64,000 nucleotides of DNA from DASQMT01 sp963835735 (GTDB taxonomy: Bacteria; Actinomycetota; Thermoleophilia; Solirubrobacterales; Solirubrobacteraceae), in contig CAWIGP010000002.1 of NCBI GenBank assembly GCA_963835735.1, positions 744,001 through 808,000 on the forward strand, written 5' to 3'. Shown in pieces: positions 7,866 through 16,447 of this stretch (within the stretch, counting starts at the first letter, position 1; each line of letters starts with the position of its first letter). A program made the position numbers and the translations under genes. A model generated the notes under the pieces. That model was not told where the DNA came from, ran no database searches, and saw nothing but the letters and a program-made list of their open reading frames with translations.

Positions 7866-8964
7866 GTGGCCGAGTCGCGACCGATCGCGCTGCCGACCGC
7901 GCTGCTGGTCGCGACCGCCGCAGTCGCCTGCGCGGTTGCCGCGGCGTGCGCGTATTTGCTGCTCGCACTGGTGGTCGTCGAGGGCCACGGCGCGGTCGCG
8001 CTGCAAGAGGACGCGTGGGCGGCGTGGTGCGGCGCGGCGGCGTGCGCGTGTGGGACGGTCGCGGCGCTGATCGCGCTGACGCGCGGGGCAGGCATCCGCC
8101 CGCTCGCTCTGCTCGTCGCTTGGGCGCTTGCGTTCGCGTGGCCCTTAACCGGCGCTCCGCCCGCGGCGGCCGCGGTCGCCACGGTCGCGACCGGCTTCGT
8201 TGTCCGCTGGGGCGCCGACGGCCATGCCCGCCGCGCCGACACGCCCGCCGCCGGCGCGCTGGCGGCGCTCTCGATCCTGCTCCTTGCCGCCGCGTTCGGC
8301 GGCGCGCCTGCAGCGGTGCCGGCCAACGAGGCTCGCGCCGGCGGCCCACCCGCCGCGGCGCCGGCCGACGAGCAGAGCGCCGACGACGCACCGCCGCACG
8401 CCGGCCGACGAACGAGCGCCGACGACGCACCCGCCGCCACACCGGCCGACGAGACGAACGCGCCGACGACGCACCCGCCGCCGCAGCCGATCGACGAAAC
8501 GCGCGCCGACGACTCACCCGCCACCGCACCGACCGACGAAGCGCGCGCCGACGACGCACCGCCGACCACCGGTCGACGAAACGCGCGCGACGACGACTCG
8601 CCGCCGCGCCGGCCGACGAGACGGCGCGGGCGGCGCCGTGGCGCCGGCGGATGTCGTGCGCGCGTACTACCGCGCGCTCGACCGGCGCGACTTCGCCGCC
8701 GCTTGGCGCGTCCTCTCCCCCACGGTCCGCCAGGACTTCGGCGGGTTCGACCGCTGGCGCGCCGGGTTCGCCACCACGCTGTCGAGCCGGCCCACAAGCG
8801 TGACCAGCGACGGCGACGCCGTCGAACTCGTTCTCGTCGCCCGCGACCGCGCCGCGTGCGGCGTGCTCGTGCAGCGCTTCGCGGTCCGATGGCTGCTCGC
8901 CGACGGACGCGCCGGCGCGGTCACCGCCCGGCGCGTCGGTGGACCCGCCTGCGCGCCTAACTGA
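7866..8964 (+). CDS. Membrane protein with repetitive linker and C-terminal NTF2-like domain, apparent frameshift(s)
   Basis: From GTG 7866 there are four or five hydrophobic segments (LPTALLVATAAVACAVAAA, YLLLALVVVEGHG, LALLVAWALAFAWPL, LAALSILLLAAAFGG), then a Pro/Ala/Asp linker built of repeats around ADDAPP, then a C-terminal domain beginning APADVVRAYYRALDRRDFAA, which resembles SnoaL/NTF2-like extracytoplasmic domains and ends at 8964. The first and last parts are in different frames; the switch lies in the repeated linker (8330-8640), where units also change frame. I treat it as one gene damaged by indels in repetitive DNA, but two genes or a decayed one are possible. Function unknown. 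Confidence 0.55.
8330..8635. repeat. Imperfect tandem repeat, ~45-base units coding an ADDAPP linker
   Basis: Six or so units of roughly 40-48 bases follow the pattern CCGGCCGACGA..CGCGCCGACGACGCACC. In the main frame they encode DEQSADDAPP, TSADDAPAATPADE, DETRADDSPATAPTDE and DEARADDAPP. Unit lengths are not all multiples of three, so the frame moves from unit to unit. Such DNA is prone to slippage in cells and to errors in assembly. Confidence 0.7.
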
Positions 8965-9361
8965 CCAGCGTGTTCTGACGCGCGGCGACCCACCAGCGGC
9001 CGTCCTCGCGAACGAGCACGTAGAGCGCGATCATCGCGTGCCCGACGTCGAGCGGCTCCCCGTCACGCGTCGTCGCGGTCGCGCGCTTGTAGGCGATGGC
9101 GACGTCCGGCCGCAGGAACCTCACATCGGCTAGCTCGTAGCGGGCGTACTGATCGCGCAGCGGACCGGCGTAGCCGGCGCGGTGGGCGTCGAGCAGCTCG
9201 TCACGCCCGGCGACCAGCGTGCCTTTGACGCTGACGGCGGTGGCGTCGGGCGCGAAGTGCGCGATCGACAGCTCGGGGTCCTTGGCGTTGAAGCCGGCCT
9301 CGACGTCGGCGATCACGCGCTCGATCGCGGCGACGTCGCCGGTGGTCGTATCCGTGTCCAT
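8957..9361 (-). CDS. SgcJ/EcaC-type SnoaL-like protein
   Basis: The roughly 134-residue protein has the NTF2/SnoaL-like pattern IERVIADVEAGFNAKDPELS, ATAVSVKGTLVAGRDELLDA and the C-terminal beta strands YVLVREDGRWWVAARQNTLV, closest to the SgcJ/EcaC group. Such proteins are usually small ligand-binding or accessory enzymes without assigned reactions. ATG 9361 is preferred; TTG 9382 is a possible longer start. It is the last gene of a four-gene leftward operon (cupin, PhzF, Zn-ribbon, this gene) and overlaps the end of the convergent membrane gene by eight bases. Confidence 0.8.
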   Translation of the reverse strand: MDTDTTTGDVAAIERVIADVEAGFNAKDPELSIAHFAPDATAVSVKGTLVAGRDELLDAHRAGYAGPLRDQYARYELADVRFLRPDVAIAYKRATATTRDGEPLDVGHAMIALYVLVREDGRWWVAARQNTLVS

Positions 9362-9394
9362 CCCGGCAGTGTCGACCTTCAACCGAGCTTGAAG

Positions 9395-9673
9395 TCAAGC
9401 CCGGCGAGGCACGACCCGCAGCTCGACACGCGCGGGCCGCGCCGGCGCGGCGAGCGAGAGGAAGTCGCGCAGCACGCCGCCGTGGCTGCAGAACGGGCAG
9501 GCGAGCGGATCGGCCGGCGTCGCGCCGCCGGCGGCGAGCGCGACCGGCGCGTCGCACCGCGGACACGCGAGCGTCCCGGTGCCCAGCACCCATGAGCGCG
9601 GCACGCGCGACGGCCGGACGATCGGGTCGGTGCGAATCGGGTCCGGGCGCTCGACGCGGCGGTGGAAGCTCAC
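9395..9673 (-). CDS. Small zinc-ribbon protein
   Basis: The 92-residue protein has two CxxC pairs, CPRCDAP and CPFCSHGG, spaced about 22 residues apart, which would bind one zinc ion as a ribbon. The flanks are basic N-terminally and Ala/Pro-rich C-terminally. Start is GTG 9673 with a weak ribosome site. It lies 21 bases after the PhzF gene and 33 before the SnoaL-like gene in the same direction, so it is probably co-transcribed. Function unknown. Confidence 0.7.
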   Translation of the reverse strand: MSFHRRVERPDPIRTDPIVRPSRVPRSWVLGTGTLACPRCDAPVALAAGGATPADPLACPFCSHGGVLRDFLSLAAPARPARVELRVVPRRA

Positions 9674-9694
9674 ACCTGGAAAGTCTAGGGAGCG

Positions 9695-10522
9695 CTACAG
9701 GTCGACCTCGCCCGCGATGCACGTCACCGTGCCGCCGCCGACCCAGATCACGCCGTCGCCGCCGCGCGTGACGTGCACGCGGCCGTCGCGCCCGAGCGCG
9801 GTGCCCTGGCGCGCCACATACGGGGCGACAGCCCGCCCGCTCCCCAGCAGCCACTGCGCGAGCGACGCGTTCAGGCTCCCGGTCACCGGGTCCTCGACCA
9901 TCGCACCGTCCTTGGGGAAGAACGCGCGGACCTCGAACGCCTCGGCCACGCTCTCCGGGAGCGGCCCGACGACGCCGATGTCGAGCTCGACGAAGCCGGG
10001 GCGGAGCGCGAGCACCGCATCCGCGCTCTCCAGCAGCACCGCGATCCAGCCCGGGCCGTTGTCCGCCCACGCGACGTCCGCGACCGAGTCGCGCTCGATG
10101 TCCAGCGCGCCGACGATCTCGTCCACGAGCGACTCCTCGACCGGACCGGAGCGGATCAGCGGCGGCGCCGCGAACGCGAGCCCGTCCGGCGTCCGGCGGA
10201 TCGGGACCAGCCCGGCACCGCACTCCTGCACGATCGCGTCGGCGTCGCGCGGCTCACCGCCGGCGCCCAGCCATGCGTGGCACGTCCCGAGCGTCGGATG
10301 CCCGGCGAACGGCAGCTCGGCGACCGGCGTGAAGATGCGCACGCGGTAGTCGGCGTCGGGCGTCGTCGGCGGGAGCACGAACGTCGTCTCGGACAGGTTC
10401 GTCCAGTGCGCGAACCGCTGCATCTGCGCCGTGCTCAGCCCACCGCCGTCGAGCACGACGGCGACCGGGTTGCCGCGATACGGCTTGGAGGTGAACACGT
10501 CGACCTGCGTGAACGAGCGCAT
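9695..10522 (-). CDS. PhzF-family isomerase
   Basis: The 275-residue protein begins FTQVDVFTSKPYRGNPVAVV, then has NLSETTFVLPPT with the likely catalytic glutamate, LPFAGHPTLGTCHAW and, near the end, PVTGSLNASLAQWL. This is the diaminopimelate-epimerase-like fold of PhzF. PhzF itself isomerises dihydro-3-hydroxyanthranilate in phenazine synthesis, but most family members have other, unknown substrates and no phenazine genes are present here. It starts three bases after the cupin gene stop, so the two are co-translated. Confidence 0.88.
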   Translation of the reverse strand: MRSFTQVDVFTSKPYRGNPVAVVLDGGGLSTAQMQRFAHWTNLSETTFVLPPTTPDADYRVRIFTPVAELPFAGHPTLGTCHAWLGAGGEPRDADAIVQECGAGLVPIRRTPDGLAFAAPPLIRSGPVEESLVDEIVGALDIERDSVADVAWADNGPGWIAVLLESADAVLALRPGFVELDIGVVGPLPESVAEAFEVRAFFPKDGAMVEDPVTGSLNASLAQWLLGSGRAVAPYVARQGTALGRDGRVHVTRGGDGVIWVGGGTVTCIAGEVDL

Positions 10523-10525
10523 CGG

Positions 10526-10996
10526 TCAGCCGGCCTCGCCATGCCAGTAGTCGACGTTGCTCGCGCGCGTGACCATCACGTCCTCGCCCGTGACGCCTGT
10601 CCAGAGCGCGACCTTGTCGCTGTCGGGGTACGCGGTGCCGGTCGGGTGCACGATCGTCGACCACATCACGACCCGCGCGTTGACGGTGCTGTCGTTGCGG
10701 ACCTGGTGGGCACCGGCCGGCCCCATCGGGAAGAACACGACGTCGAGTGGGTCGAGCTGCTCGACGCCGTCGGGCGTGCGCACCGACGGCCGCCCGTCGA
10801 GCACGAGCAGCCATTCCTCTTCGCCGTACTCGTAGTGGTACGGACAGACGGCCTGGCCCGGCGGGATCTCGTAGACCGTGGTGCCGGTCTGCTTGGCCCC
10901 CAGGTCGGTCCCGAAGCGGTACATGCCCGCGCGGAACCCCTCCGGATCGTCGGGGTCGTAGCGGAAGCTCGGCTCGGCGATGTTGACGCGCTGCAT
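10526..10996 (-). CDS. Cupin-domain protein
   Basis: The 156-residue protein has a single cupin barrel. Motif 1 is PGQAVCPYHYEYGEEEWLLV, containing H, H/Y and E metal ligands, and motif 2 is PMGPAGAHQVRNDS with the C-terminal His. Similar proteins are metal-binding enzymes or sensors of unknown substrate. It is the first gene of the operon with PhzF, Zn-ribbon and SnoaL-like genes. Confidence 0.85.
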   Translation of the reverse strand: MQRVNIAEPSFRYDPDDPEGFRAGMYRFGTDLGAKQTGTTVYEIPPGQAVCPYHYEYGEEEWLLVLDGRPSVRTPDGVEQLDPLDVVFFPMGPAGAHQVRNDSTVNARVVMWSTIVHPTGTAYPDSDKVALWTGVTGEDVMVTRASNVDYWHGEAG

Positions 10997-11021
10997 CCGA
11001 CCGATGCTACGGATGCGGGCG

Positions 11022-11323
11022 TCAGGGACGGAGCGCGGGCAGCCCGTCGATGCTGAGGGCGTTCTTCTCGTCCCGGTAGCGCGCGATCGCGTCCGGCCCC
11101 CCGACGCGCAGCTTCTTCGCCGTCCAGGCGTCGGAGTGCGGTCGCGTGCCCTCGAACCGCAGCAGCGGGACGCCGTATCCGCAGGAGTCCGCGATCCGGT
11201 CGACGGCGACGACGACGATCGCGCGGCGGCTCTCGGCGTAGGTCGGCTGCTCGAAATCCGCCTGGGCCAGCAGGGCCTCGAAGCGCGGCTCGCCGGCCTC
11301 GACGACCTCGCCGAGCAGTAATC
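11022..11323 (-). pseudogene. C-terminal remnant of a pyridoxamine-phosphate-oxidase-family gene
   Basis: Reading leftward from about 11323, the translation GEVVEAGEPRFEALLAQADF, then YAESRRAIVVVAVDRIADSC and GYGVPLLRF, ending EKNALSIDGLPALRP before a TGA at 11024-11022, is the characteristic C-terminal third of FMN-binding split-barrel (PPOX-family) proteins. The first two thirds of the family are missing and there is no start codon; the DNA upstream belongs to the divergent hydrolase gene. It is best read as a truncated gene. Confidence 0.7.
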
Positions 11324-11333
11324 TCTCGCGGCG

Positions 11334-12082
11334 ATGGCAGGGGTAGGAGGACGTGGATCGCGGCAGCGATCGCGCTGGCGCTGGCCGCCGGCTGCGGCGA
11401 TGACGGCGACGACCAGCGCCCGGCGGCGGACAGCACTCCGGCGCCCACCGCGACGGCGACGCCCGAGCGGGTCGGCGCGCCGCCCGCCCGCAAGGTGCGC
11501 TTCAGGGCGACCGACGGAGAGCCGGTCAGCGGCAAGTACACCGCGGCGGGCCGGGACGCGCCGGGGGTTGTCCTGCTGCACGAGATCCGCGGCGGCCCGG
11601 GCCAGTGGGCGCCGCTCGTCCCGTTCCTGCACGAGGCCGGGTACGCCACGCTCGCGTACCAGTCGCGCGCGTCGCCGATGGAGGCCGAGCGGCTGCCCGA
11701 CGCGGTCGGCGCGCTGCGGTGGCTGCGCTCGCGGCCCGACGTCAATCCGAAGAGGATCGCGCTGATCGGCGCCAGCATCGGCGGCTCGACGGCCGTGCTC
11801 GCGATGGCCACCGAGGCGCGCAGGACGGCCGACGCCGCGGTCGCGCTCTCGCCCGTCGACTCGTCCGACATCTGGGCGCTCCAGGACGACGACAAGTATC
11901 GCCCCCACGACCTGCTGCTGATCGCCGACGAGAGCGAGTCGACCAGCGCCGAGGGCATGCTCGACGGCGCCGTCCGCTCGAGGTTCGTGCAGTCGGAGGG
12001 CTCGGGCCACGGCGTCGCGCTGCTGCCCGAGCGCGGCGTGCACGACGCGCTGCTCGCGTGGCTCGACGAGCGCGTGCGCTGA
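11334..12082 (+). CDS. Dienelactone-hydrolase-like lipoprotein, apparent frameshift in a G-run
   Basis: Predicted secreted alpha/beta hydrolase. The main frame contains a signal sequence WIAAAIALALAAGCGDD with a lipobox cysteine, then a Pro/Thr linker, then the hydrolase domain with GVVLLHEIRGGPGQW (oxyanion region), the nucleophile elbow IGASIGGS (Ser) and the C-terminal SGHGVALL with the catalytic His. No start codon exists in that frame; ATG 11334 joins it if one G is added to GGGG at 11340-11343. Substrate unknown; the DLH family hydrolyses esters and lactones. Confidence 0.75.
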
Positions 12083-12091
12083 GCCGCGCGC

Positions 12092-12745
12092 TCAGCGGCT
12101 CTCGAGGAACGCGATGACCGCCAGCACCCGGCGGTGGTCGTCGTCGGTGGCGTTGATGTCGAGCTTGGCCAGGATGCTCTTGACGTGCTTCTCGACCGTG
12201 CCTGACGCGAGCCACAGCCGGCGCGCGATGCCCGCGTTCGAGCGGCCCTCGGCCATCAGCGCGAGCACCTCGCGCTCGCGCGGCGTCAGCTCGCCGAGCG
12301 GGTCGCCGCGGCGCTGCTGGGCGAACAGCTCGCGCACCAGGCCGGGGTCGACGACCGAGCCGCCGGCGATCACGCGGTCGAGCGCGCCCATGAACTCCTC
12401 CACGTCCATCACGCGGCTCTTGAGCAGATAGCCGACCCCGCCCCCGCCGCTGATCAACTCGGTCGCCTGTTCGAGCTCGATGTACTGAGAGAGCACGAGC
12501 ACGGCGACCCCGGGCAGCTGGCGCCGGATCTCCAGCGCCGCGTCGAGCCCTTCGGTCGTGTGGGTCGGCGGCATGCGGATGTCGACGATCGCGAGGTCGG
12601 GCTCGTGCGCGCGCGCGTAGGCGAGCAGCTGCGAGGCGTCGCCGGCCGCGCCCACGACGTCGAAGCCGTGCCGCTCGAGCAGCGTGACGAGCCCTTCGCG
12701 CAGCAGAACGTCGTCGTCGGCGACGACGAGGCGAGGGCTGTTCAT
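12092..12745 (-). CDS. NarL/LuxR-family response regulator
   Basis: Two-component regulator of 217 residues. The receiver domain has the acidic pair in VVADDDVLLREG, phospho-acceptor Asp in LAIVDIRMPP and Lys in YLLKSR. The C-terminal LuxR helix-turn-helix is LTPREREVLALMAEGRSNAG, then TVEKHVKSILAKLDI. It is divergent from, and 70 bases away from, a histidine kinase gene, the obvious partner. ATG 12745 is the start that includes the complete receiver. Confidence 0.93.
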   Translation of the reverse strand: MNSPRLVVADDDVLLREGLVTLLERHGFDVVGAAGDASQLLAYARAHEPDLAIVDIRMPPTHTTEGLDAALEIRRQLPGVAVLVLSQYIELEQATELISGGGGVGYLLKSRVMDVEEFMGALDRVIAGGSVVDPGLVRELFAQQRRGDPLGELTPREREVLALMAEGRSNAGIARRLWLASGTVEKHVKSILAKLDINATDDDHRRVLAVIAFLESR

Positions 12746-12815
12746 CGAACGTGCGGTCGCGATCGCGCGAGTGTCGGATGCGGCGGCACCGAAGTCAACG
12801 GGGTAGCCTTGCGCT

Positions 12816-14474
12816 GTGCGACCCCGGTGGCGCTCCATCCGGCGGCGGCTCGCGGCCGCCGAGCACGAGCGCGCGGCGCTGGCCGAGGAGCGGGCCGCGT
12901 TCCGGCGCGTCGCCTCGTTCGTCACGCACGACCCGCTGCCGAGCGAGATCTTCGCCACGGTCGCGAGCGAGCTCGGCGGGCTCTTGCGCGCCGAGATGAC
13001 CCACCTGCACCGGTACGAGGGTCCGCGTCGCTGGACGGTCGTCGGCGCGTGGAGCGAGACCGACCATCTGCCGCTCGGGCTGGAGTGGACCGACGACGGC
13101 GGCCTGCTCGAGCGCGCGATCGTGCGGTCCGGCCGCCCGGCGCGGATCGACGACTACGAGCTCGCGATGATCTCGATCGCGCCGGACCTGCGCCGGCTCG
13201 GGGCGCGCTCGTCGGTGGGCGCTCCGATCGTCGTCGACGGGGGGATCTGGGGCATGGTCGCCGCCTGCTCGCGCAATGCCGCGCTGCCGCCCACCACCGA
13301 GCCGCGCCTGACCGACTTCGCGGAGCTGGTCGGCAGCGCGGTCGCCAGCGCGGAGAGCCGGCTCGCGCTCAGCCGGCTGGCCGACGCGCAGGCGGCGCTG
13401 CGCCGCGTGGCGACGCTCGTCGCGCGCGAGCCCGGCCCCGACGCGGTGTTCACCGCGGTCGCCGAGGAGGCGCGCGGCCTGACCGGCTCCGACATCACCG
13501 CGGTCCTGCAGCTGCAGCCGGAGGGGCAGGCGACGTTCGTCGCGGGCACCGGCGCGCCGTACAGCGAGCTGCCGCCCGGCTCGTCGGTGCCGACCGGCCC
13601 GGGCACGCTGAGCGCGCTGGTGCGGTCCAGCGGCCGACCCGCCCGCATGGATCGCTTCGATCCCGACTCGGGCGCGCTGGCCGCGTACCTGCACCGGCTC
13701 GGCGTGCATTCCGCGGTCGGGGCGCCGATCGTCGTCGAGGGCCGGCTGTGGGGCGTGCTGCTCGCGGGCTCGTCGGACCCGCTTCCGGCGAGCACCGAGG
13801 CCCGCCTGTCCGACTTCGCCGAGCTCGCCGCCGTCGCGATCTCCAACGCGGAGACGCGTGCCGCGCTCGCCGGCTCGCGCGCGCGGATCGTGAGCGCGGC
13901 GGACGAGACGCGCCGCCGGATCGAGCGCGACCTCCACGACGGGATCCAGCAGCGGCTCGTCTCGCTCGGCCTGGAGCTGCGCGACGCCCAGTTCGCGATC
14001 GCCGACCGGCCGCACGACGCGCAGGACAAGATCGACGCGGTCGCAGCCGGCCTCACGCGCACGCTGGACGACCTGCGCGAGATCTCGCGCGGTATCCATC
14101 CGGCGGTCCTCGCCGGCGGGCTCGCGCCCGCGCTCAAGGCGCTCGCGCGGCGCAGCCCGGTGCCGGTAGAGCTCGACATCGGCGCGCTCGGCCCGGTGCC
14201 GGAGCCGACCCAGGTCGCCGCGTACTACGTCGTCTCCGAGGCGTTCACGAACGCCGCCAAGCACGGGCATGCCTCGGTCGTGCGGCTGCAGGCGCAGCGC
14301 GACGACGGCACGATCCGCGTCGCGGTCAGCGACGACGGCATCGGCGGCGCCGACCCGGCGCGCGGCTCAGGCCTGATCGGGCTGAGCGACCGCATCGGCG
14401 CGATCGGCGGCCGGCTCGCGATCGAGAGCCCGCCGGGCCACGGCACCTCGATCGTCGCCGAGCTGCCGTCCTGA
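12816..14474 (+). CDS. Sensor histidine kinase, two GAF domains and HisKA_3/HATPase
   Basis: The 552-residue protein has no membrane segment, so it senses a cytoplasmic signal. Two GAF domains (about residues 25-185 and 200-350, each ending SDFAELAAVAISNAE or similar) precede a dimerisation helix with phospho-acceptor His in RRRIERDLHDGIQQRLVSLG and a HATPase_c domain with VVSEAFTNAAKHG (N box) and VSDDGIGGAD (G1 box). It starts at GTG 12816. Its partner is the divergent response regulator. GAF ligands cannot be predicted here. Confidence 0.93.
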   Translation: MRPRWRSIRRRLAAAEHERAALAEERAAFRRVASFVTHDPLPSEIFATVASELGGLLRAEMTHLHRYEGPRRWTVVGAWSETDHLPLGLEWTDDGGLLERAIVRSGRPARIDDYELAMISIAPDLRRLGARSSVGAPIVVDGGIWGMVAACSRNAALPPTTEPRLTDFAELVGSAVASAESRLALSRLADAQAALRRVATLVAREPGPDAVFTAVAEEARGLTGSDITAVLQLQPEGQATFVAGTGAPYSELPPGSSVPTGPGTLSALVRSSGRPARMDRFDPDSGALAAYLHRLGVHSAVGAPIVVEGRLWGVLLAGSSDPLPASTEARLSDFAELAAVAISNAETRAALAGSRARIVSAADETRRRIERDLHDGIQQRLVSLGLELRDAQFAIADRPHDAQDKIDAVAAGLTRTLDDLREISRGIHPAVLAGGLAPALKALARRSPVPVELDIGALGPVPEPTQVAAYYVVSEAFTNAAKHGHASVVRLQAQRDDGTIRVAVSDDGIGGADPARGSGLIGLSDRIGAIGGRLAIESPPGHGTSIVAELPS

Positions 14475-14687
14475 GTGGGGTCGCGGGGACCGGCTCGTCG
14501 AGGAGGGCTACGGCCGGCCCCCGCTTCCGAGACGCCCGACGGGCGCTGAACTCGTCCGACTCGGGCTCGCTCGTCCGGGGGGGCGTCAAACGCTCAGCAT
14601 TCCCCAGTGCCAGGCAGGTGTCTGCCCCGCCCGCGGGCAACCCGGCTGGGGGCTAGCCGGTACTCGCCGCGGGCGCGCGCGCCTCGG

Positions 14688-14769
14688 GGGTCAGATCTTG
14701 CAATCGAGCATGAGACCGTTCCGTCATGTCCCACCGGCCTCCGAGCTGCTCGATTGCAAGATCTGACCC
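14688..14769. mobile_element. 82-base palindromic element with perfect 23-bp inverted repeats
   Basis: The left arm (14688-14710, starting GGGTCAGATCTTGC) and right arm (14747-14769) are exact reverse complements; a 36-base spacer separates them. The A/T content of the arms is unlike the surrounding DNA. Sequence of the type GGGTCAGATCTTGCAA resembles REP/RAYT-associated palindromes I know from other bacteria; no transposase is nearby, so it would be non-autonomous. The last 15 or so codons of the GMC oxidoreductase (EGQILQSSSS onward) are read from the right arm and spacer, so the element appears to have inserted in, and re-made, that gene's 3' end. A terminator role is also possible. Confidence 0.65.
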
Positions 14770-16430
14770 TCGCCGTGGCGGTAGAACGGCACGGGCTCGG
14801 GCGGCAGCGGCGTGTTCTCCAGGATCAGGTCGGCGGCCTTCTCCGCGGTCATCATCACCGGCGCGTAGATGTTGCCGTTGGTCACGTACGGGAACACCGA
14901 CGCGTCGACCACGCGCAGGCCGTCGACGCCGCGCACCCGCATGCTGAGCGGATCGACGACGCTCATGTCGTCGGTGCCCATCTTCGCCGTGCACGACGGA
15001 TGCAGCGCGGTCTCGGCGTCGCGCCGCACCCAGTCGAGGATCTGCTCCTCGGTCTCGACCTCCTTGCCGGGCGAGATCTCGCCGCCGCTGAACGGCGCGA
15101 GCGCCGGCGCCTCGAGGATCGCGCGCGTGACCCGGATCGCCTCCTTCCACTCGCGCCGGTCCTGGTCGGTCGACATGTAGTTGAACAGCAGCGCCGGCTT
15201 GCGCCGCGGGTCGTTGCTGACGATCTTGCACGTGCCGCGGGCGTCGGAGTACATCGGCCCGACGTGGACCTGGTAGCCGTGACCGCCGCCGCCCTCGGGC
15301 AGCGTGCCGTCGTAGCGGACCGCGATCGGCAGGAAGTGGTACATCAGGTTCGGGTAGGCCACGTCCTCGTTGGAGCGCACGAACCCGCCGGCCTCGAAGT
15401 GGTTCGTCGCCCCAGGCCCGGTCTTGCGCAGGAGCCACTCCGCGCCCACCTTCGGGCGATTCTTCATCAGGAAGTACGGCGCCACCGTCACCGGCTGGGT
15501 CGCGGTGTGCTGGACGTAGACCTCGAGGTGGTCCTGCAGGTTCTCCCCCACGCCCGGCACGTCGGAGACGACGTCGATCCCGAGCGCGCGCAGCTCGGCG
15601 GCCGCGCCGATGCCGGAGAGCTGGAGCAGCTGCGGCGAGTTGATCGCGCCGCCGCACAGGATCACCTCGCCCGCGCGGGCGGTCTCCGAGCCGCGCCTGC
15701 GCGGGTGCGAGTACTCGACGCCGACGGCGCGCCCGCCCTCGAACACGATCTTGGTCACGTACGCGAGCGTCTCAACCTCGAGGTTCGGGCGACCCATCAC
15801 CGGGTGTAGGTACGCGCGCGCGGCCGACAGCCGCCGGCCGTCGTGGACGTTGCGGTCGAACTTGGCGAACCCCTCCTGCTTGTAGCCGTTGACGTCGTCG
15901 GTCAGCGGGAACCCGGCCTCCTGTACGGCGGCGAAGAACGCGTCGAACAGCGGGCCGCGCGCGGGGCCGCGCTCGAGCACGAGCGGGCCGTCATGGCCGC
16001 GGAACGGGTCGTCCGGCGCCGCCGCGAGGCAGTTCTCCATCCGCTTGAAGTACGGCAGGCAGTGAGCGTGGTCCCACGTCTCCATCCCGGGATCGCCGGC
16101 CCAGCGCTCGTAGTCCATCGGGTTGCCGCGCTGGAAGATCATCCCGTTGATCGAGCTGGACCCGCCGAGCACCTTGCCGCGCGCGTGGTAGATCCGGCGG
16201 CCGTTCATGTGCGGCTCGGGCTCGGACTCGTACTTCCAGTCGTAGAACCGGTTGCCGATCGGGAACGCGAGCGCCGCCGGCATGTGGATGAAGACGTCCC
16301 AGAGGGAGTCGTTGCGCCCCGCCTCGAGCACCAGCACTCGATTGGCCGGATCGGCCGAGAGCCGGTTCCCCAAGGCGCTGCCGGCGGACCCTCCACCGAC
16401 GATGACGAAGTCGTATTGGGAGGTAGTCAC
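14724..16430 (-). CDS. betA: GMC oxidoreductase, choline-dehydrogenase type
   Basis: FAD enzyme of 568 residues, probably oxidising choline or a related alcohol to the aldehyde. It has the FAD-binding FVIVGGGSAGSALGNRLSAD, GMC signature ARGKVLGGSSSINGMIFQRG, second signature GAINSPQLLQLSGIG and C-terminal active-site residues His in LHPSCTAKMG and Asn in YVTNGNIYAPVMM. Start GTG 16430 lies five bases after an operator palindrome identical to that of the dehydrogenase-ETF operon 37 kb away, which supports a role in choline/betaine use. The native C-terminus is replaced by sequence from a palindromic element. Other alcohol substrates cannot be excluded. Confidence 0.85.
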   Translation of the reverse strand: MTTSQYDFVIVGGGSAGSALGNRLSADPANRVLVLEAGRNDSLWDVFIHMPAALAFPIGNRFYDWKYESEPEPHMNGRRIYHARGKVLGGSSSINGMIFQRGNPMDYERWAGDPGMETWDHAHCLPYFKRMENCLAAAPDDPFRGHDGPLVLERGPARGPLFDAFFAAVQEAGFPLTDDVNGYKQEGFAKFDRNVHDGRRLSAARAYLHPVMGRPNLEVETLAYVTKIVFEGGRAVGVEYSHPRRRGSETARAGEVILCGGAINSPQLLQLSGIGAAAELRALGIDVVSDVPGVGENLQDHLEVYVQHTATQPVTVAPYFLMKNRPKVGAEWLLRKTGPGATNHFEAGGFVRSNEDVAYPNLMYHFLPIAVRYDGTLPEGGGGHGYQVHVGPMYSDARGTCKIVSNDPRRKPALLFNYMSTDQDRREWKEAIRVTRAILEAPALAPFSGGEISPGKEVETEEQILDWVRRDAETALHPSCTAKMGTDDMSVVDPLSMRVRGVDGLRVVDASVFPYVTNGNIYAPVMMTAEKAADLILENTPLPPEPVPFYRHGEGQILQSSSSEAGGT

Positions 16431-16435
16431 GCGGC

Positions 16436-16447
16436 GTGATATATCAC
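16436..16447. promoter_or_regulatory. GTGATATATCAC operator in front of the GMC oxidoreductase gene
   Basis: A perfect 12-bp palindrome, identical to one at 53373-53384 and sharing TGATATATCA with one at 61508-61519. It ends five bases before the GTG start and contains the stop codon of the preceding gene. A/T-rich palindromes of this form suit GntR/FCD regulators; the gene at 61529 is the obvious candidate. Confidence 0.7.

Noticed and set aside
9695..10522. Phenazine biosynthesis cluster
   Set aside because: Only a PhzF-family protein is present; no phzB, D, E or G homologues are near, and the family is broad.
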